Shown here piece after piece: positions 25,122-34,043 of a DNA stretch of 64,000 nt. The notes under the pieces were generated by a model. That model worked only from the letters and a program-made list of their open reading frames with translations, made no database searches and was not told the DNA's origin. Positions within the stretch are counted from its first letter, which is position 1; each line of letters begins with the position of its first letter. Source of the DNA: Amycolatopsis sp. FBCC-B4732 (GTDB taxonomy: Bacteria > Actinomycetota > Actinomycetes > Mycobacteriales > Pseudonocardiaceae); the NCBI RefSeq assembly GCF_023008405.1, contig NZ_CP095376.1, positions 5,994,501-6,058,500 of the forward strand, written 5' to 3'. Made by a program: the position numbers and the translations under genes.

Positions 25122-26014
25122 CTGACGGGCCAATCCCATTCGAAACCGTACCGGCCAGGGCCGAAGTTGAGCGCGACCCCGTGCACCGCATCGCCTTCCG
25201 GCACGACTTCGGTTTCTTCGCCGGGCTCGGCGAAGCGGCGGCAGACCACCGGGACCGCCTCGGGCGAGAACCGGATTTCGAGCACGTATTCGCGGACCGG
25301 GAGCCGGAATTTGCGTTCGTAGTTCGTCGCGACCGGATACGGCGGGCGGTTCACGAGAGTGTGCTCGGTGAGCACCGTTTCGCCGCGTTCGAGCGGCCTG
25401 GCGAAGAGCAGTTCGACGACGAGCAGGCCGTCTTCGGGCTTCAGCACGCTGCGGCCGGGGCGGCAGCCGCGCAGCGAGCGCAGTTCCGGCAGCGGCCGGT
25501 CGTGCTCGTCCAGGTGCAGGATGACCACCCACCGGTCCGGGCCGTCGGCCTCGGCGCGCAGCACCTGCCGCGACCGGATCTCCAGTTCCTCGCGGCCGGC
25601 GCCGACGAGGACGACGTCGTGCTGGCTGAGCCGGGTCAGCCGCTCGTCCCACCGGATGTCCACATCGGACACCGCGGCGTCGATGCGCCGCCCGTCAGGC
25701 CAGAACCGGCCGATCTCCGCGGTCACCGCCCGGCGCGCCCGGGGCGGGCCGAGCAGCGCGACGAGCGAACCCGACGGCACCTCCAGGACGGCTTCGAGCT
25801 GCCGCAACCCGCGCACCGACTCGTGCCGCTCGGGACGGCTGCGGCCGGACTGCCAGTAGCTCAACGTCGCCGTCGTGACGGACACGCCGCGAGCGCGCAG
25901 GTGCTCGCGGAGCCGGTCCAGGCTCAGCCCGCGGGCGCGGATGGCCGCGCGCAGGGCGGCGTCGAACGGGCCCTCGCGCAGCAATGCCCCGAGGTCAGGG
26001 GACGGCACGGCCAC
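25118..26014 (-). CDS. HTH DNA-binding regulator next to protease gene
   Basis: 298 residues. The first about 90 residues form an XRE-like helix-turn-helix (LSLDRLREHLRARGVSVTTATLSYWQSGRSRPERHESVRGL). The rest is a beta-rich domain with conserved runs DVDIRWDERLTRLSQHDVVLVGAGREEL and EHTLVNRPPYPVATNYERKFRLPVREYVLEIRF, found in actinobacterial XRE proteins of unknown ligand. TTAACAGTTAA occurs before its own start and before the protease gene that follows it, which suggests it controls both. GTG 26014 is the earliest start; there is no clear Shine-Dalgarno. Confidence 0.82.
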   Translation of the reverse strand: MAVPSPDLGALLREGPFDAALRAAIRARGLSLDRLREHLRARGVSVTTATLSYWQSGRSRPERHESVRGLRQLEAVLEVPSGSLVALLGPPRARRAVTAEIGRFWPDGRRIDAAVSDVDIRWDERLTRLSQHDVVLVGAGREELEIRSRQVLRAEADGPDRWVVILHLDEHDRPLPELRSLRGCRPGRSVLKPEDGLLVVELLFARPLERGETVLTEHTLVNRPPYPVATNYERKFRLPVREYVLEIRFSPEAVPVVCRRFAEPGEETEVVPEGDAVHGVALNFGPGRYGFEWDWPVS

Positions 26015-26052
26015 CGGACGAGCTTAAGCCGCGCCGGCCCCGGCGAACGGCG

Positions 26053-26063
26053 TTAACAGTTAA
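26053..26063. promoter_or_regulatory. TTAACAGTTAA site upstream of the HTH regulator gene
   Basis: Second exact copy of TTAACAGTTAA, 39-49 bases upstream of the regulator start at 26014 and directly after the stop of the MFS gene. Position is right for an autoregulatory operator. Confidence 0.55.
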
Positions 26064-26066
26064 GAA

Positions 26067-27296
26067 TCAGACGAACCGGCCGCGACCGGCGAGCGCGCCG
26101 AACACCACCTGCACGACGAGCAGGCCGAGCAGCATCGCCAGCGGCACGGTCCAGCCGCCCGCGACGTCGTGCAGCAGGCCGAAGAGGAACGGCCCGAGCG
26201 CGGCGAACAGGTAGCCGAAGCCCTGCGCCATCCCGGACAGCCGGGCGGTGTCCGCGCCGGTCCGCGCCCGCAGCGCGATCACGGTCAGCGCCAGCGAGAA
26301 CACGCTCATGCCGAGCCCGATCAGCAGGCTCCAGAGCAGCGGCGACCACGCCGGGGCGAGCATCAGCCCGGCGGTGCCGGCGAAGCCGAACACGCCGAGG
26401 GCCGCGATCCACGGACCTTGCCCGCGCTGCCGGGCGGCCATCGGCGCGACGACGAGACTGATCGGCACGGCGATCAGCGAGACCAGGCCGAACAGCAGGC
26501 CGGCGTCGTCGCGGGACACCCCCGCGTCCATCAGCACCTGCGGGAACCAGCCCATCGCCGCGTAGGCGTAGAACGCCTGCAGCCCGAAGAACACCGTGAC
26601 GATCCAGGCCAGGCGGTTGCGCAGCAGCGACCGGCCGGCCTGGGCGGCATCGGTGTGCCTCGGTGCCCGGCCGGTGCCGCGGGCTGCGAGAATCCACGCC
26701 AGCAACGCGACGACGGCCACCACGGCCCAGCTGCCCAGCGCCGGGCGCCAGCCGCCGAACGCGTCGCCGAGCTGCGGGGTCACCGCCGACCCGAGCGCGC
26801 CGCCGCCCTGCAGGGCGGCGGTGTAGACACCGGTCATGACGCCGATGCGGGCCGGGAAGGAGTCCTTGATGACCACCGGGATCAGCACGTTGATCAGGGC
26901 GATGCCGGCGGTGGCCACAAGCGTCCCGCCGAGCACCACGGCCGGGCCGTCGAGCACGCGCAGCACGAGCCCGGTCGCGAGCGTCCCGAGCGCGATCCCG
27001 ATGGCGGCGCCGATGCCGGCCCGGCGGGCGAGCAGCGGCGCGGCCAGCCCGGCGCCGGCGAAGCAGAGCGTCGGCAACGTCGTGAGCACGCCGGCCCAGA
27101 CGCCGGACGTGCCCAGGTCCTGGCGCATTTCCGCGAGCATGGGGCCGACGCCGGTGATGGCCGGGCGCAGGTTGAGGGCGGTGAGCACCACCGCGACCGC
27201 GAGCAGCACGCCGGCGGCGACCACGCCCGGCGCGCGGAACTCCACGGCGCCGTCCAGTTCGGGTTCGAGGCCGGATTCACGGTGTTCGACGTGCAT
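26067..27296 (-). CDS. MFS transporter, CynX/NimT family
   Basis: 409 residues with twelve predicted membrane helices. The signature loop AAVVLTALNLRPAITGVGPML-like opening (LNLRPAITGVGP) is characteristic of the cyanate/nitroimidazole (CynX/NimT) branch of the major facilitator superfamily. Substrate is unknown; members export or import small anions and drugs. ATG 27296 has GATAGT 7 bases upstream. It is divergent from an FCD-type GntR regulator, a pairing common for this transporter family, so it is probably the regulator's target. Confidence 0.9.
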   Translation of the reverse strand: MHVEHRESGLEPELDGAVEFRAPGVVAAGVLLAVAVVLTALNLRPAITGVGPMLAEMRQDLGTSGVWAGVLTTLPTLCFAGAGLAAPLLARRAGIGAAIGIALGTLATGLVLRVLDGPAVVLGGTLVATAGIALINVLIPVVIKDSFPARIGVMTGVYTAALQGGGALGSAVTPQLGDAFGGWRPALGSWAVVAVVALLAWILAARGTGRAPRHTDAAQAGRSLLRNRLAWIVTVFFGLQAFYAYAAMGWFPQVLMDAGVSRDDAGLLFGLVSLIAVPISLVVAPMAARQRGQGPWIAALGVFGFAGTAGLMLAPAWSPLLWSLLIGLGMSVFSLALTVIALRARTGADTARLSGMAQGFGYLFAALGPFLFGLLHDVAGGWTVPLAMLLGLLVVQVVFGALAGRGRFV

Positions 27297-27303
27297 GACC
27301 GCT

Positions 27304-27320
27304 ACTATCGCATACGTAGG
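27304..27320. promoter_or_regulatory. Shared divergent promoter with TACGTA core
   Basis: The 48-base gap between the transporter and GntR genes contains GATAGT (minus strand, 27309-27304), a fitting -10 for the transporter, next to an imperfect palindrome centred on TACGTA (27313-27318). Its position over the transporter promoter suits a GntR repressor site. Confidence 0.35.
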
Positions 27321-27344
27321 ATGATTGGATGAAGGGATAATCCT

Positions 27345-28028
27345 GTGCCTCTGGCCACCACCCGGCGAGCAGGCCTCGTCGACCAGGTCATCGACCAGCT
27401 GCGGACCGCGGTCACGCAGGGCGAATGGCCCATCGGCGAACGCATCCCCACCGAGGCCGAGCTCGTCGACCAGCTCGGCGTCGGACGCAACACCGTCCGC
27501 GAAGCCGTGCGCGCGCTCGCCCACACCGGCCTGCTGGAGGTCCGGCAGGGCGACGGAACGTACGTGCGCGCCACGAGCGAGGTGTCCGGCGCGATCCGGC
27601 GGCTCTGCGGGTCGGAGCTGCGCGAGGTCCTGCAGGTCCGGCGCACCTTGGAGGTCGAAGGCGCGCGCCTGGCCGCCGCCGAGCGGACCGAGGAAGAGGT
27701 CGCCGAGCTGTGGGCCGTGCTCTCCCGCCGGGAGACCGAGCTGCGAGAAGGGCGGTGGGAGGACTTCGCGCGCACGGACGCGGAGTTCCACTGCGCCGTC
27801 GTGCGCGCCGGCCACAACCGGCTGCTCACCGAGCTCTACCGCGGGCTTACCGAGGTCATCACGGCCAGCGTCGCGGCGACGTCCAGCATCACGCCGGGCG
27901 CGGAGCACGCGCCCGAGATCGGCCACGAAGGGCTCGCCCGGGCCATCGCCGACCGCGACGCGGATCGGGCCGCCGCCGAGGCGTGCGGGTTCCTGGACGA
28001 GTTGCTGGAGCGCATCGAAAGCGCCTGA
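27345..28028 (+). CDS. GntR-family regulator, FCD (FadR) subfamily
   Basis: 227 residues. N-terminal winged helix (about 10-75: VIDQLRTAVTQGEWPIGERIPTEAELVDQLGVGRNTVREAVRAL), then an all-helical FCD ligand domain with EVLQVRRTLEVEGARLAA and FARTDAEFHCAVVRAGHN (metal-binding Asp and His). GTG 27345 is supported by aagggataat as a weak Shine-Dalgarno. Likely controls the divergent CynX-like transporter in response to a carboxylate ligand; the ligand is not deducible. Confidence 0.93.
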   Translation: MPLATTRRAGLVDQVIDQLRTAVTQGEWPIGERIPTEAELVDQLGVGRNTVREAVRALAHTGLLEVRQGDGTYVRATSEVSGAIRRLCGSELREVLQVRRTLEVEGARLAAAERTEEEVAELWAVLSRRETELREGRWEDFARTDAEFHCAVVRAGHNRLLTELYRGLTEVITASVAATSSITPGAEHAPEIGHEGLARAIADRDADRAAAEACGFLDELLERIESA

Positions 28029-28046
28029 CCTGCACATTCGCCACGC

Positions 28047-28121
28047 TGGCACCACGATCGACCCCTAAGGGTGCCAGTTCAGGGTTGTCATGGCACCACC
28101 GTGGCGCCATAGTTGTGCCAT
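28047..28121 (+). promoter_or_regulatory. Leaderless promoter with five TGGCACC-type operator half-sites
   Basis: TTGTCA (28085-28090) and CATAGT (28108-28113) are separated by exactly 17 bases, and the ATG of the next gene (28120) is 7 bases past the -10, so the mRNA should start at or near the ATG. A 21-base near-perfect palindrome (28090-28110, one mismatch, arms ATGGCACCAC and GTGGCGCCAT) fills the spacer. Further half-sites are TGGCACC (28047-28053), GGTGCCA (28070-28076) and TTGTGCCA (28114-28121). This fits autorepression by the ribbon-helix-helix protein encoded next. Confidence 0.65.
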
Positions 28122-28608
28122 GGACCTGACGCCCTTCGTAGACGAACTCCGCCGGGAGCTCGCGGTCGCCGCCGAAGCGGCGGGCGAGGAAGCCGTCGCA
28201 CTCGCCGAGCGGCTCACCGCGCCGCTCGAATCGGCGATCCGGCTCACCCTGCTCGACGCCCTTTCCGCGGCGGCCGACGAGATCACCCGCGACCTCGCGC
28301 CCGGTTCCGTCGAAGTCCGCCTGCGCCGCCGCGAAGCCGAATTCGCCGTCGCGCTGCCGACCGCTCCCGAGCCGTCGCCCCAGGAAACGCCGCCGGCGCC
28401 CCCGGAAACCGACGACGGCGCCGTGGCCCGGATCAACCTCCGGCTGCCCGAAGCGCTCAAGCAGCGCGTCGAAGAGGCGGCGAACCGCGAAATGCTCTCG
28501 ACCAACGCGTGGCTCGTCCGGGCCGCGAACGCCGCACTCCGGCCCGGCAAGAGCCAGACCCAGCGCCGTTCGGCCTTCGGCGAGAAGTACACCGGCTGGG
28601 TCCAGTAA
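28120..28608 (+). CDS. Ribbon-helix-helix protein (HicB/Arc-like), probable autorepressor
   Basis: 162 residues. The first about 80 are Ala/Glu-rich helices, then a Pro-rich linker, then a ribbon-helix-helix domain (ARINLRLPEALKQRVEEAANREMLSTNAWLVRAANAAL). RHH proteins bind DNA as dimers of dimers on repeated half-sites, which matches the five half-sites in its own promoter. No HicA-like toxin follows; the downstream genes encode a DUF4097 protein and an ABC transporter. It is better read as an operon repressor than as an antitoxin. ATG 28120 is fixed by the promoter spacing. Confidence 0.85.
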   Translation: MDLTPFVDELRRELAVAAEAAGEEAVALAERLTAPLESAIRLTLLDALSAAADEITRDLAPGSVEVRLRRREAEFAVALPTAPEPSPQETPPAPPETDDGAVARINLRLPEALKQRVEEAANREMLSTNAWLVRAANAALRPGKSQTQRRSAFGEKYTGWVQ

Positions 28609-28677
28609 CCCACCCCTCTTCCCTGCACGTCTCCGACCTGCGGAGACGCCACCCGAGCACCCCAGGAGGGCGCAGCC

Positions 28678-29520
28678 ATGCCCGTTTTCGCCACCCCCGA
28701 GCCGATCTCGGCCACGCTCGACGTCAGCATCGCCGACATCCGGATCGTCGCCGGCGAGCGCGCGGAAACCACCGTCGAGGTCGAACCCGCCGACCCGGCC
28801 GAACCCGAAGACGTGAAGGCGGTCGCCAAGACCCGCGTCGAGTTCGCGAGCGGCGAGCTGCTGGTCAAGGGCCCGAAGTACGCCACCAAGCTGTGGGGCC
28901 GGGGCGGCTCCCTGCACATCACGGTCGAGCTGCCCGCCGGCTCGCGCCTGCGGTCCACGGCCGCCATGGGCGACATCCGGGTCAGCGGTCACGTCGGCGA
29001 CAGCCGCATCAAGACCTCGGTCGGCGACATCCACGTCGACGAAGCCGCCCGGCTCGAGGCGAGCACCGCCACCGGCGACGTCACCGTCGAGCGGGCCACC
29101 GGGCACGTCGAGGCCCACACCGGCTCCGGCGAGCTGCGGATCCGCGAGATCGACGGCACCGCCGTGCTGAAGAACTCCAACGGCGAGACCCGCATCGGCG
29201 AGGTCACCGGCGACCTGCGGGTCAGCACCGCCAACGGCGACATCTTCGTCTCCCTCGCCCACGCGGCCGTGCACGCCAAGACCGCGTCCGGCGACATCCG
29301 GATCAACGAGGTCATCCGCGACGCCGTCGTCCTGGAGACCGCGGTCGGCGAGATCGAGGTCGGCGTCCGCGAAGGCACCGCCGCCTGGCTCGAGCTCAAC
29401 TCCCTGACCGGCTCCGTGCGCAACACCCTCACCCCGTCCGAGGGGCCGGGCGGGACCACGGAAACGGTCGAGGTCAAAGCCCACACCTACACCGGCGACA
29501 TCGTCATCCGCCGGGCCTGA
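28678..29520 (+). CDS. DUF4097-family beta-repeat protein
   Basis: 280 residues of repeated beta-strand units with the recurring pattern G-D-I-x-V or G-E-L-x-I (MGDIRVSGHVGD, VGDIHVDEAARL, TGDVTVERATGH, SGELRIREIDGT, NGETRIGEVTGD, NGDIFVSLAHAA, SGDIRINEVIRD, VGEIEVGVREGT), forming a right-handed beta-helix like adhesin stalks. No signal peptide, so probably cytosolic or membrane-associated through partners. Function unknown. The ATG has AGGAGG upstream at 28664-28669. It lies between the RHH repressor and ABC genes in one operon. Confidence 0.88.
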   Translation: MPVFATPEPISATLDVSIADIRIVAGERAETTVEVEPADPAEPEDVKAVAKTRVEFASGELLVKGPKYATKLWGRGGSLHITVELPAGSRLRSTAAMGDIRVSGHVGDSRIKTSVGDIHVDEAARLEASTATGDVTVERATGHVEAHTGSGELRIREIDGTAVLKNSNGETRIGEVTGDLRVSTANGDIFVSLAHAAVHAKTASGDIRINEVIRDAVVLETAVGEIEVGVREGTAAWLELNSLTGSVRNTLTPSEGPGGTTETVEVKAHTYTGDIVIRRA

Positions 29521-29546
29521 AACTCCACGCAGACAAGGGGAAGACC

Positions 29547-30503
29547 ATGCCAGACGCCATCGTGGCCGAAGGGCTCGTCAAGAAGTACGGCTCCGTCACC
29601 GCGCTCGACGGGATGGACCTGCGGGTCCCGGAAGGCACCGTGCTCGGCGTGCTCGGGCCGAACGGTGCCGGGAAGACCACCACCGTCCAGATCCTCACGA
29701 CGCTGCAGAAGCCGGACGCCGGCCGCGCGACCGTCGCCGGGTTCGACGTCGTGAAGGACGCGCACGAGCTGCGTTCGCACATCGGCGCGTCGGGGCAGTA
29801 CGCCGCCGTCGACCAGGAGCTGACCGGGGCCGAGAACCTCGAGATGGTCGGGCGGCTCTACCACCTGGGCACCAAGCGGGCCAAGGCCCGCGGCCGGGAA
29901 CTGCTGGCCCGGTTCAGCCTCGAAGACGCCGCCGACCGGCCGGTGAAGGGCTACTCCGGCGGCATGCGGCGCCGGCTCGACCTGGCCGGCGCGCTGGTGG
30001 CCAACCCGCCGGTGCTGTTCCTCGACGAGCCCACGACCGGGCTCGACCCGCGCGCCCGCACCGAGCTGTGGGACGTCATCACCGAACTGGTCGCCGGCGG
30101 CACCACGCTGCTGCTGACCACTCAGTACCTCGAAGAGGCCGACCGGCTGGCCGACAGCATCGCCGTCGTCGACCACGGGCGCGTGATCGCCCGCGGCACC
30201 GCCGACGAGCTCAAGGACCTGGTCGGCGGCGAGCGGATCGAGCTGACCGTCGGCACGCACGCCGACGTCGGAGTCGCGCAGCGGGCGCTGGCGCGGCTGG
30301 CCAGCGGGGAGCCGCAGGCCGAGGCGTTCCGGCTCACCGTGCCCGTGACCCACGGCGCGAAAGCGCTTACCGAAGCCCTCGCCCTGCTCGCCGCCGACGG
30401 CGTCGACGTCCGCGACGTCGGTGTCCGCCGCCCCACCCTCGACGACGTTTTCCTCACTCTGACGGGCCACGACGTGGCCGAGACCGCGAAGGAGGCCGTG
30501 TGA
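29547..30503 (+). CDS. ABC transporter ATPase, DrrA-like
   Basis: 318 residues. Walker A LGPNGAGKTTT, signature YSGGMRRRLDLAGAL, Walker B VLFLDEPTTGLD and the H-loop region LLLTTQYLEEADRLAD. The C-terminal 90 residues (ERIELTVGTHADVGVAQRAL) are the extension of daunorubicin-resistance (DrrA) type exporters. It powers the DrrB-like permease encoded next, with which it overlaps by TGATG. Substrate probably a lipophilic compound or drug; inferred from family only. The Shine-Dalgarno is aaggggaag before ATG 29547. Confidence 0.94.
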   Translation: MPDAIVAEGLVKKYGSVTALDGMDLRVPEGTVLGVLGPNGAGKTTTVQILTTLQKPDAGRATVAGFDVVKDAHELRSHIGASGQYAAVDQELTGAENLEMVGRLYHLGTKRAKARGRELLARFSLEDAADRPVKGYSGGMRRRLDLAGALVANPPVLFLDEPTTGLDPRARTELWDVITELVAGGTTLLLTTQYLEEADRLADSIAVVDHGRVIARGTADELKDLVGGERIELTVGTHADVGVAQRALARLASGEPQAEAFRLTVPVTHGAKALTEALALLAADGVDVRDVGVRRPTLDDVFLTLTGHDVAETAKEAV

Positions 30504-31306
30504 TGAACGCGGTGCAGATGGCCGTCACCGACGGCGTGACCGTCGCCAAGCGCAACTCGATCAAGATCGTCCGGTCGCTGGACCTGCTCGGGTCCATCGT
30601 GTTCATGCCGGTGATGTTCGTGCTGCTCTTCGGCTACGTGTTCGGCAGCGTGATCGACATCCCCGGCATGTCGTACCGCGAGTTCATGCTCCCGGGGATC
30701 TTCACCCTCGCGGTGGCGATGGGCAGCATCGTCACCGGCTACGGGCTGACCGACGACCTGCAGAAGGGCATCATCGACCGATTCAGATCGCTGCCGATGT
30801 CCCCGGCCGCGGTGCTGATCGGACGGACCACGGCGGATCTGATCCTCAACGTGACGAGCCTGCTCATCATGGGGATCGTGGGCTTGCTCGTCGGCTGGCG
30901 CATCCACACCGGTCCGCTCGAAGCGCTCGGCGGCGTCGTCCTGCTGCTCGCCTTCGCCTACGCGCTTTCGTGGGTGATGGGGACGCTCGGCCTGGCCGTG
31001 CGCAAGCCCGAGGTGTTCAACAACGTCTCGAGCGTGGCGATCTTCCCGCTCACGTTCCTGGCCAACACGTTCGTCGACAGCGGCCGCCTGCCCACCCCCC
31101 TGCGGGTGATCGCGGACTGGAACCCGGTCTCGGCGATCACGCAGGCGGCGCGGGAGCTGTTCGGCAACACGAGCGCGTCGATGCCGGTGCACGACGTCTG
31201 GCCGATGCAGCACGCGGTGCTGGCTTCGGTGCTGTGGATCGCGGTGCTGCTGGCGATCTTCGTGCCGCTTTCGGTGCGCTGCTACAAGAAGGCCACGAGC
31301 CACTGA
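30503..31306 (+). CDS. ABC-2 type permease, DrrB-like
   Basis: 267 residues with six predicted membrane helices and the ABC-2 signature region (YGLTDDLQKGIIDRFRSLPMSPAAVLIGR). It starts with ATG 30503, overlapping the ATPase stop (TGATG), with GGAGG at 30491-30495. Together they should form a homodimeric-type exporter in the cytoplasmic membrane. Last gene of the four-gene operon led by the RHH protein; it is convergent with map, one base between the ends. Confidence 0.92.
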   Translation: MNAVQMAVTDGVTVAKRNSIKIVRSLDLLGSIVFMPVMFVLLFGYVFGSVIDIPGMSYREFMLPGIFTLAVAMGSIVTGYGLTDDLQKGIIDRFRSLPMSPAAVLIGRTTADLILNVTSLLIMGIVGLLVGWRIHTGPLEALGGVVLLLAFAYALSWVMGTLGLAVRKPEVFNNVSSVAIFPLTFLANTFVDSGRLPTPLRVIADWNPVSAITQAARELFGNTSASMPVHDVWPMQHAVLASVLWIAVLLAIFVPLSVRCYKKATSH

Positions 31307-31307
31307 C

Positions 31308-32165
31308 TCACGGCAGCGTGAGGATCTCGCTGCCGTCGGCCGTCACCACGAGGGTGTGCTCGAACTGGGCCGTCCACTTCTTGTCCTTCGTGGTGACGGT
31401 CCAGTCGTCGGGCCAGATGTCGTAGTCGATGGTGCCCAGCGTGATCATCGGCTCGATCGTGAAGGTCATGCCCTCCTCGATGATCGTGTCGACGGAGGGC
31501 TCTTCGTAGTGCAGGACCGTCGGCGGCGTGTGGAACGCGGGGCCGACGCCGTGGCCGGTGAAGTCGCGGACCACGCCGTAGCCGAAGCGCTTGGCGTAGG
31601 ACTCGATGACCCGGCCGATGACGTTCAGCTGGCGGCCCGGCCGGACCGCCTTGATCGCCCGCATCGTCGCCTCGCGGGTGCGCTCCACCAGCAGGCGGGC
31701 CTCCTCGGAGACGTCGCCGGCCAGGAACGTCCCGTTCGTGTCGCCGTGGACGCCGCCGATGTAGGCGGTGACGTCGATGTTGCAGATGTCGCCGTCCTCG
31801 ATCACCGTCGAGTCCGGGATGCCGTGGCAGATGACCTCGTTGAGCGAGGTGCAGCACGACTTCGGGAAGTGGCGGTAGCCCAGCGTCGAGGGGTAGGCGT
31901 GGTGGTCGAGGACGAACTCGTGCACCACCTTGTCGATGTCGTCGGTGGTGGCGCCCGGCTTGACCGCCTTGCCACCCTCTTCCAGCGCCTGCGCCGCGAT
32001 CCGGCTCGCGATCCGCATCGCCTCGATCACCTCGGGCGTGCGCACGCCGTTGCCGGTGTCCCGCTTCGGCGCCGGCTTGTCCACGTACTCGGGACGGGCG
32101 ATGGAACTGGGGACGTCACGGCGCGGCGTCTGGACGCCGGGAACCAGCGGGGCACGAACGGACAT
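31308..32165 (-). CDS. map: Methionine aminopeptidase, type I
   Basis: 285 residues. The metal-binding residues of MetAP are visible in order: Asp in [11 protein letters not shown], Asp in VHGDTNGTF, His in [13 protein letters not shown], Glu in FTIEPMI and Glu in QFEHTLVVT. The N-terminal extension of about 40 residues with PxxP-like runs matches the mycobacterial MapB type. It removes the initiator methionine from nascent proteins. TAAAGT (minus strand, 32177-32172) is 6 bases before the ATG, so it probably has its own leaderless promoter although it follows the PBP gene. Confidence 0.95.
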   Translation of the reverse strand: MSVRAPLVPGVQTPRRDVPSSIARPEYVDKPAPKRDTGNGVRTPEVIEAMRIASRIAAQALEEGGKAVKPGATTDDIDKVVHEFVLDHHAYPSTLGYRHFPKSCCTSLNEVICHGIPDSTVIEDGDICNIDVTAYIGGVHGDTNGTFLAGDVSEEARLLVERTREATMRAIKAVRPGRQLNVIGRVIESYAKRFGYGVVRDFTGHGVGPAFHTPPTVLHYEEPSVDTIIEEGMTFTIEPMITLGTIDYDIWPDDWTVTTKDKKWTAQFEHTLVVTADGSEILTLP

Positions 32166-32188
32166 GCCCCCACTTTACGACGGCCCGC

Positions 32189-33982
32189 TCAGCCGATCCC
32201 CGCCAGGAACCGGTGGGCCGCCTGCACCGCGGGTTTCGACGAGCCCGCCTCGGTCAGCAGCACGGCGAACGCCAGGTCGCCGCGGTAGCCGACGAACCAG
32301 CCGTGCGAGCGGGAGCCGTCGCCGAACTGGGCGGTGCCGGTCTTGCCCGCGACGTCGGGGATGTCCCGCAGGCCGGTCGCCGTCCCCGCGGTGACGACCT
32401 CGCGCATCATCCCGCGCAGCGCGTCGAGGACGTCCTGCGAAGGCGCGTCGCCGACGTTCTTCGTGCTCGCCGGCATCCCCTTCACCAGCGACGGCGTCGG
32501 CACCTTCCCGGCCTGCACGGTCGCCGCGGCCAGCGCCATGCCGAACGGGCTGGTCACCACCGTGCCCTGGCCGAAGCCGTTTTCGGCGCGCTGGACGGCC
32601 GAGTCGCTGGCCGGGACGGCGCCGGTGACCGTGGTCAGGCCGGGCACGACGAAGTCCGCGCCGAGCCCGAACGAGCGGGCGGTGTCGGTGAGCGCCGAGG
32701 CAGGCAGGCCCGCGGCGAGCCGGGCGAAGGTCGTGTTGCAGGACCGCGCGAACGCCGTCTTCAGCGGGACCCGGCCCAGGTCGAAGCGGCCTTCGTTCGG
32801 CACGACCCGGTTTTCGATCGTCGTGGTGCCGGGGCAGTCGACCGGGCTTTCGGCGTCGACGTCGCCGGTCGACAGCGCGGCCGCCGCCGTCACGATCTTG
32901 AACGTCGACCCCGGCGGGTAGCGCCCGGCCAGCGCCAGCGAGCCTTCGCCGTCGGCGGCGGCGTTCTGCGCCACGGCGAGGATGTCGCCGCTCGACGGCT
33001 GGATCGCCACCAGCGCGGCCGGGTACTCCTCGGTCTCGAGGGCCTTCTCGGCGGCGACCTGGATCCGCGCGCTGAGCGTGCTGGTCACGGCGGGCGCGGG
33101 CCGCGGCGGCTCGGCCTTGAGCTCGGCCGACTCGCCGCCGGTGACGTCCCGGGTGACGATCCGCCAGCCCGCCGCCCCGGCCAGCTCCTGCTCGACCAGC
33201 GCGCGGATGCCCGGCAGGACCTGCTGCCCGGACCCGCGGGTCACCGGCAGCAGCCGCTCCTGGCTGGCGAAGCGGACGCCGGGCAGGTCGTAGATCACCG
33301 GCCTGACCCGCTGGTAGTCGCCGGCACGCAGGCTGATCACCGGGTAGGCGTCGCCGGGCTTGGTCTTGCTCATCCCGTCCAGCACCGAGCGGCCGGTGAC
33401 CGACGGCTCGTACCGGTGCAGGGCCTTGGCGAGCGTCCCGGCGACGGCGCTCGGGTCGCCGGCCTTCTGCGGGTCGACGACCACGCCGATCACGGTCTGC
33501 GGGCGCATCAGCGGCACGCCGTCGCGGTCGAGGACCGGCGCGGTCTCCGGCAGCTGGGGCAGCAAGCCGAGGGTCTGGCCGACGGCCAGCTGCGGGTGCA
33601 CGACGGTCGGCTGCCAGTGCACCTGCCAGCCGTTCTCGGCCGCGCGCAGCTGCGCGTCGGCGCGGTAGGACCAGCTGCGGCCGTGCGGCAGGTGCCAGGT
33701 CAGCCGGTAGCCGGCCGTGACGACGTCGCCGTCCGGCTGTTTCACCTCTTCGTCGTCGACGTCGAGCGACTCGGGATCGAGCACGCCGCGGACCTGGCTG
33801 AGCACGGTCTTCGCGGCGTCGGGTGAGTCGGTGTTCGCCGCGGCGGCGGCGATGTCCCCGGACGCGACGGCGTCCAGGAAGGCGGAGAGGGCGTCCTCGG
33901 GACCGTCGCCCGAGCACCCGGCCGTGGTCGCGGCGGCGAGCAGCAGCACCGCGAGCACACCGCGGCGTCGACGTGCACTCAT
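32189..33982 (-). CDS. Class B penicillin-binding lipoprotein (MecA_N + transpeptidase)
   Basis: 597 residues. A lipoprotein signal (VLAVLLLAAATTAGC) is followed by an NTF2-like MecA_N domain (about 25-145), a PBP dimerisation domain and the transpeptidase domain with all three motifs: SxxK in PPGSTFKIV, SxN in SCNTTF and KTG in AGKTGTAQF. It cross-links peptidoglycan outside the membrane. Anchoring by lipid rather than a membrane helix is the type seen in the mycobacterial PBP-lipo, encoded in the corresponding map-ispG-dxr neighbourhood. CATTAT (33994-33989) lies 6 bases before the ATG. Confidence 0.94.
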   Translation of the reverse strand: MSARRRRGVLAVLLLAAATTAGCSGDGPEDALSAFLDAVASGDIAAAAANTDSPDAAKTVLSQVRGVLDPESLDVDDEEVKQPDGDVVTAGYRLTWHLPHGRSWSYRADAQLRAAENGWQVHWQPTVVHPQLAVGQTLGLLPQLPETAPVLDRDGVPLMRPQTVIGVVVDPQKAGDPSAVAGTLAKALHRYEPSVTGRSVLDGMSKTKPGDAYPVISLRAGDYQRVRPVIYDLPGVRFASQERLLPVTRGSGQQVLPGIRALVEQELAGAAGWRIVTRDVTGGESAELKAEPPRPAPAVTSTLSARIQVAAEKALETEEYPAALVAIQPSSGDILAVAQNAAADGEGSLALAGRYPPGSTFKIVTAAAALSTGDVDAESPVDCPGTTTIENRVVPNEGRFDLGRVPLKTAFARSCNTTFARLAAGLPASALTDTARSFGLGADFVVPGLTTVTGAVPASDSAVQRAENGFGQGTVVTSPFGMALAAATVQAGKVPTPSLVKGMPASTKNVGDAPSQDVLDALRGMMREVVTAGTATGLRDIPDVAGKTGTAQFGDGSRSHGWFVGYRGDLAFAVLLTEAGSSKPAVQAAHRFLAGIG

Positions 33983-34043
33983 GGCGGGATAATGCCTGGT
34001 CAGCGGGTGTCCGCCGGGCTGAAACGCCGCCACGGAAGAGTGG

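Noticed and set aside
28120..28608. HicAB-type toxin-antitoxin pair
   Set aside because: The RHH protein resembles HicB-type DNA-binding domains, but no small HicA-like or other toxin ORF lies on either side.
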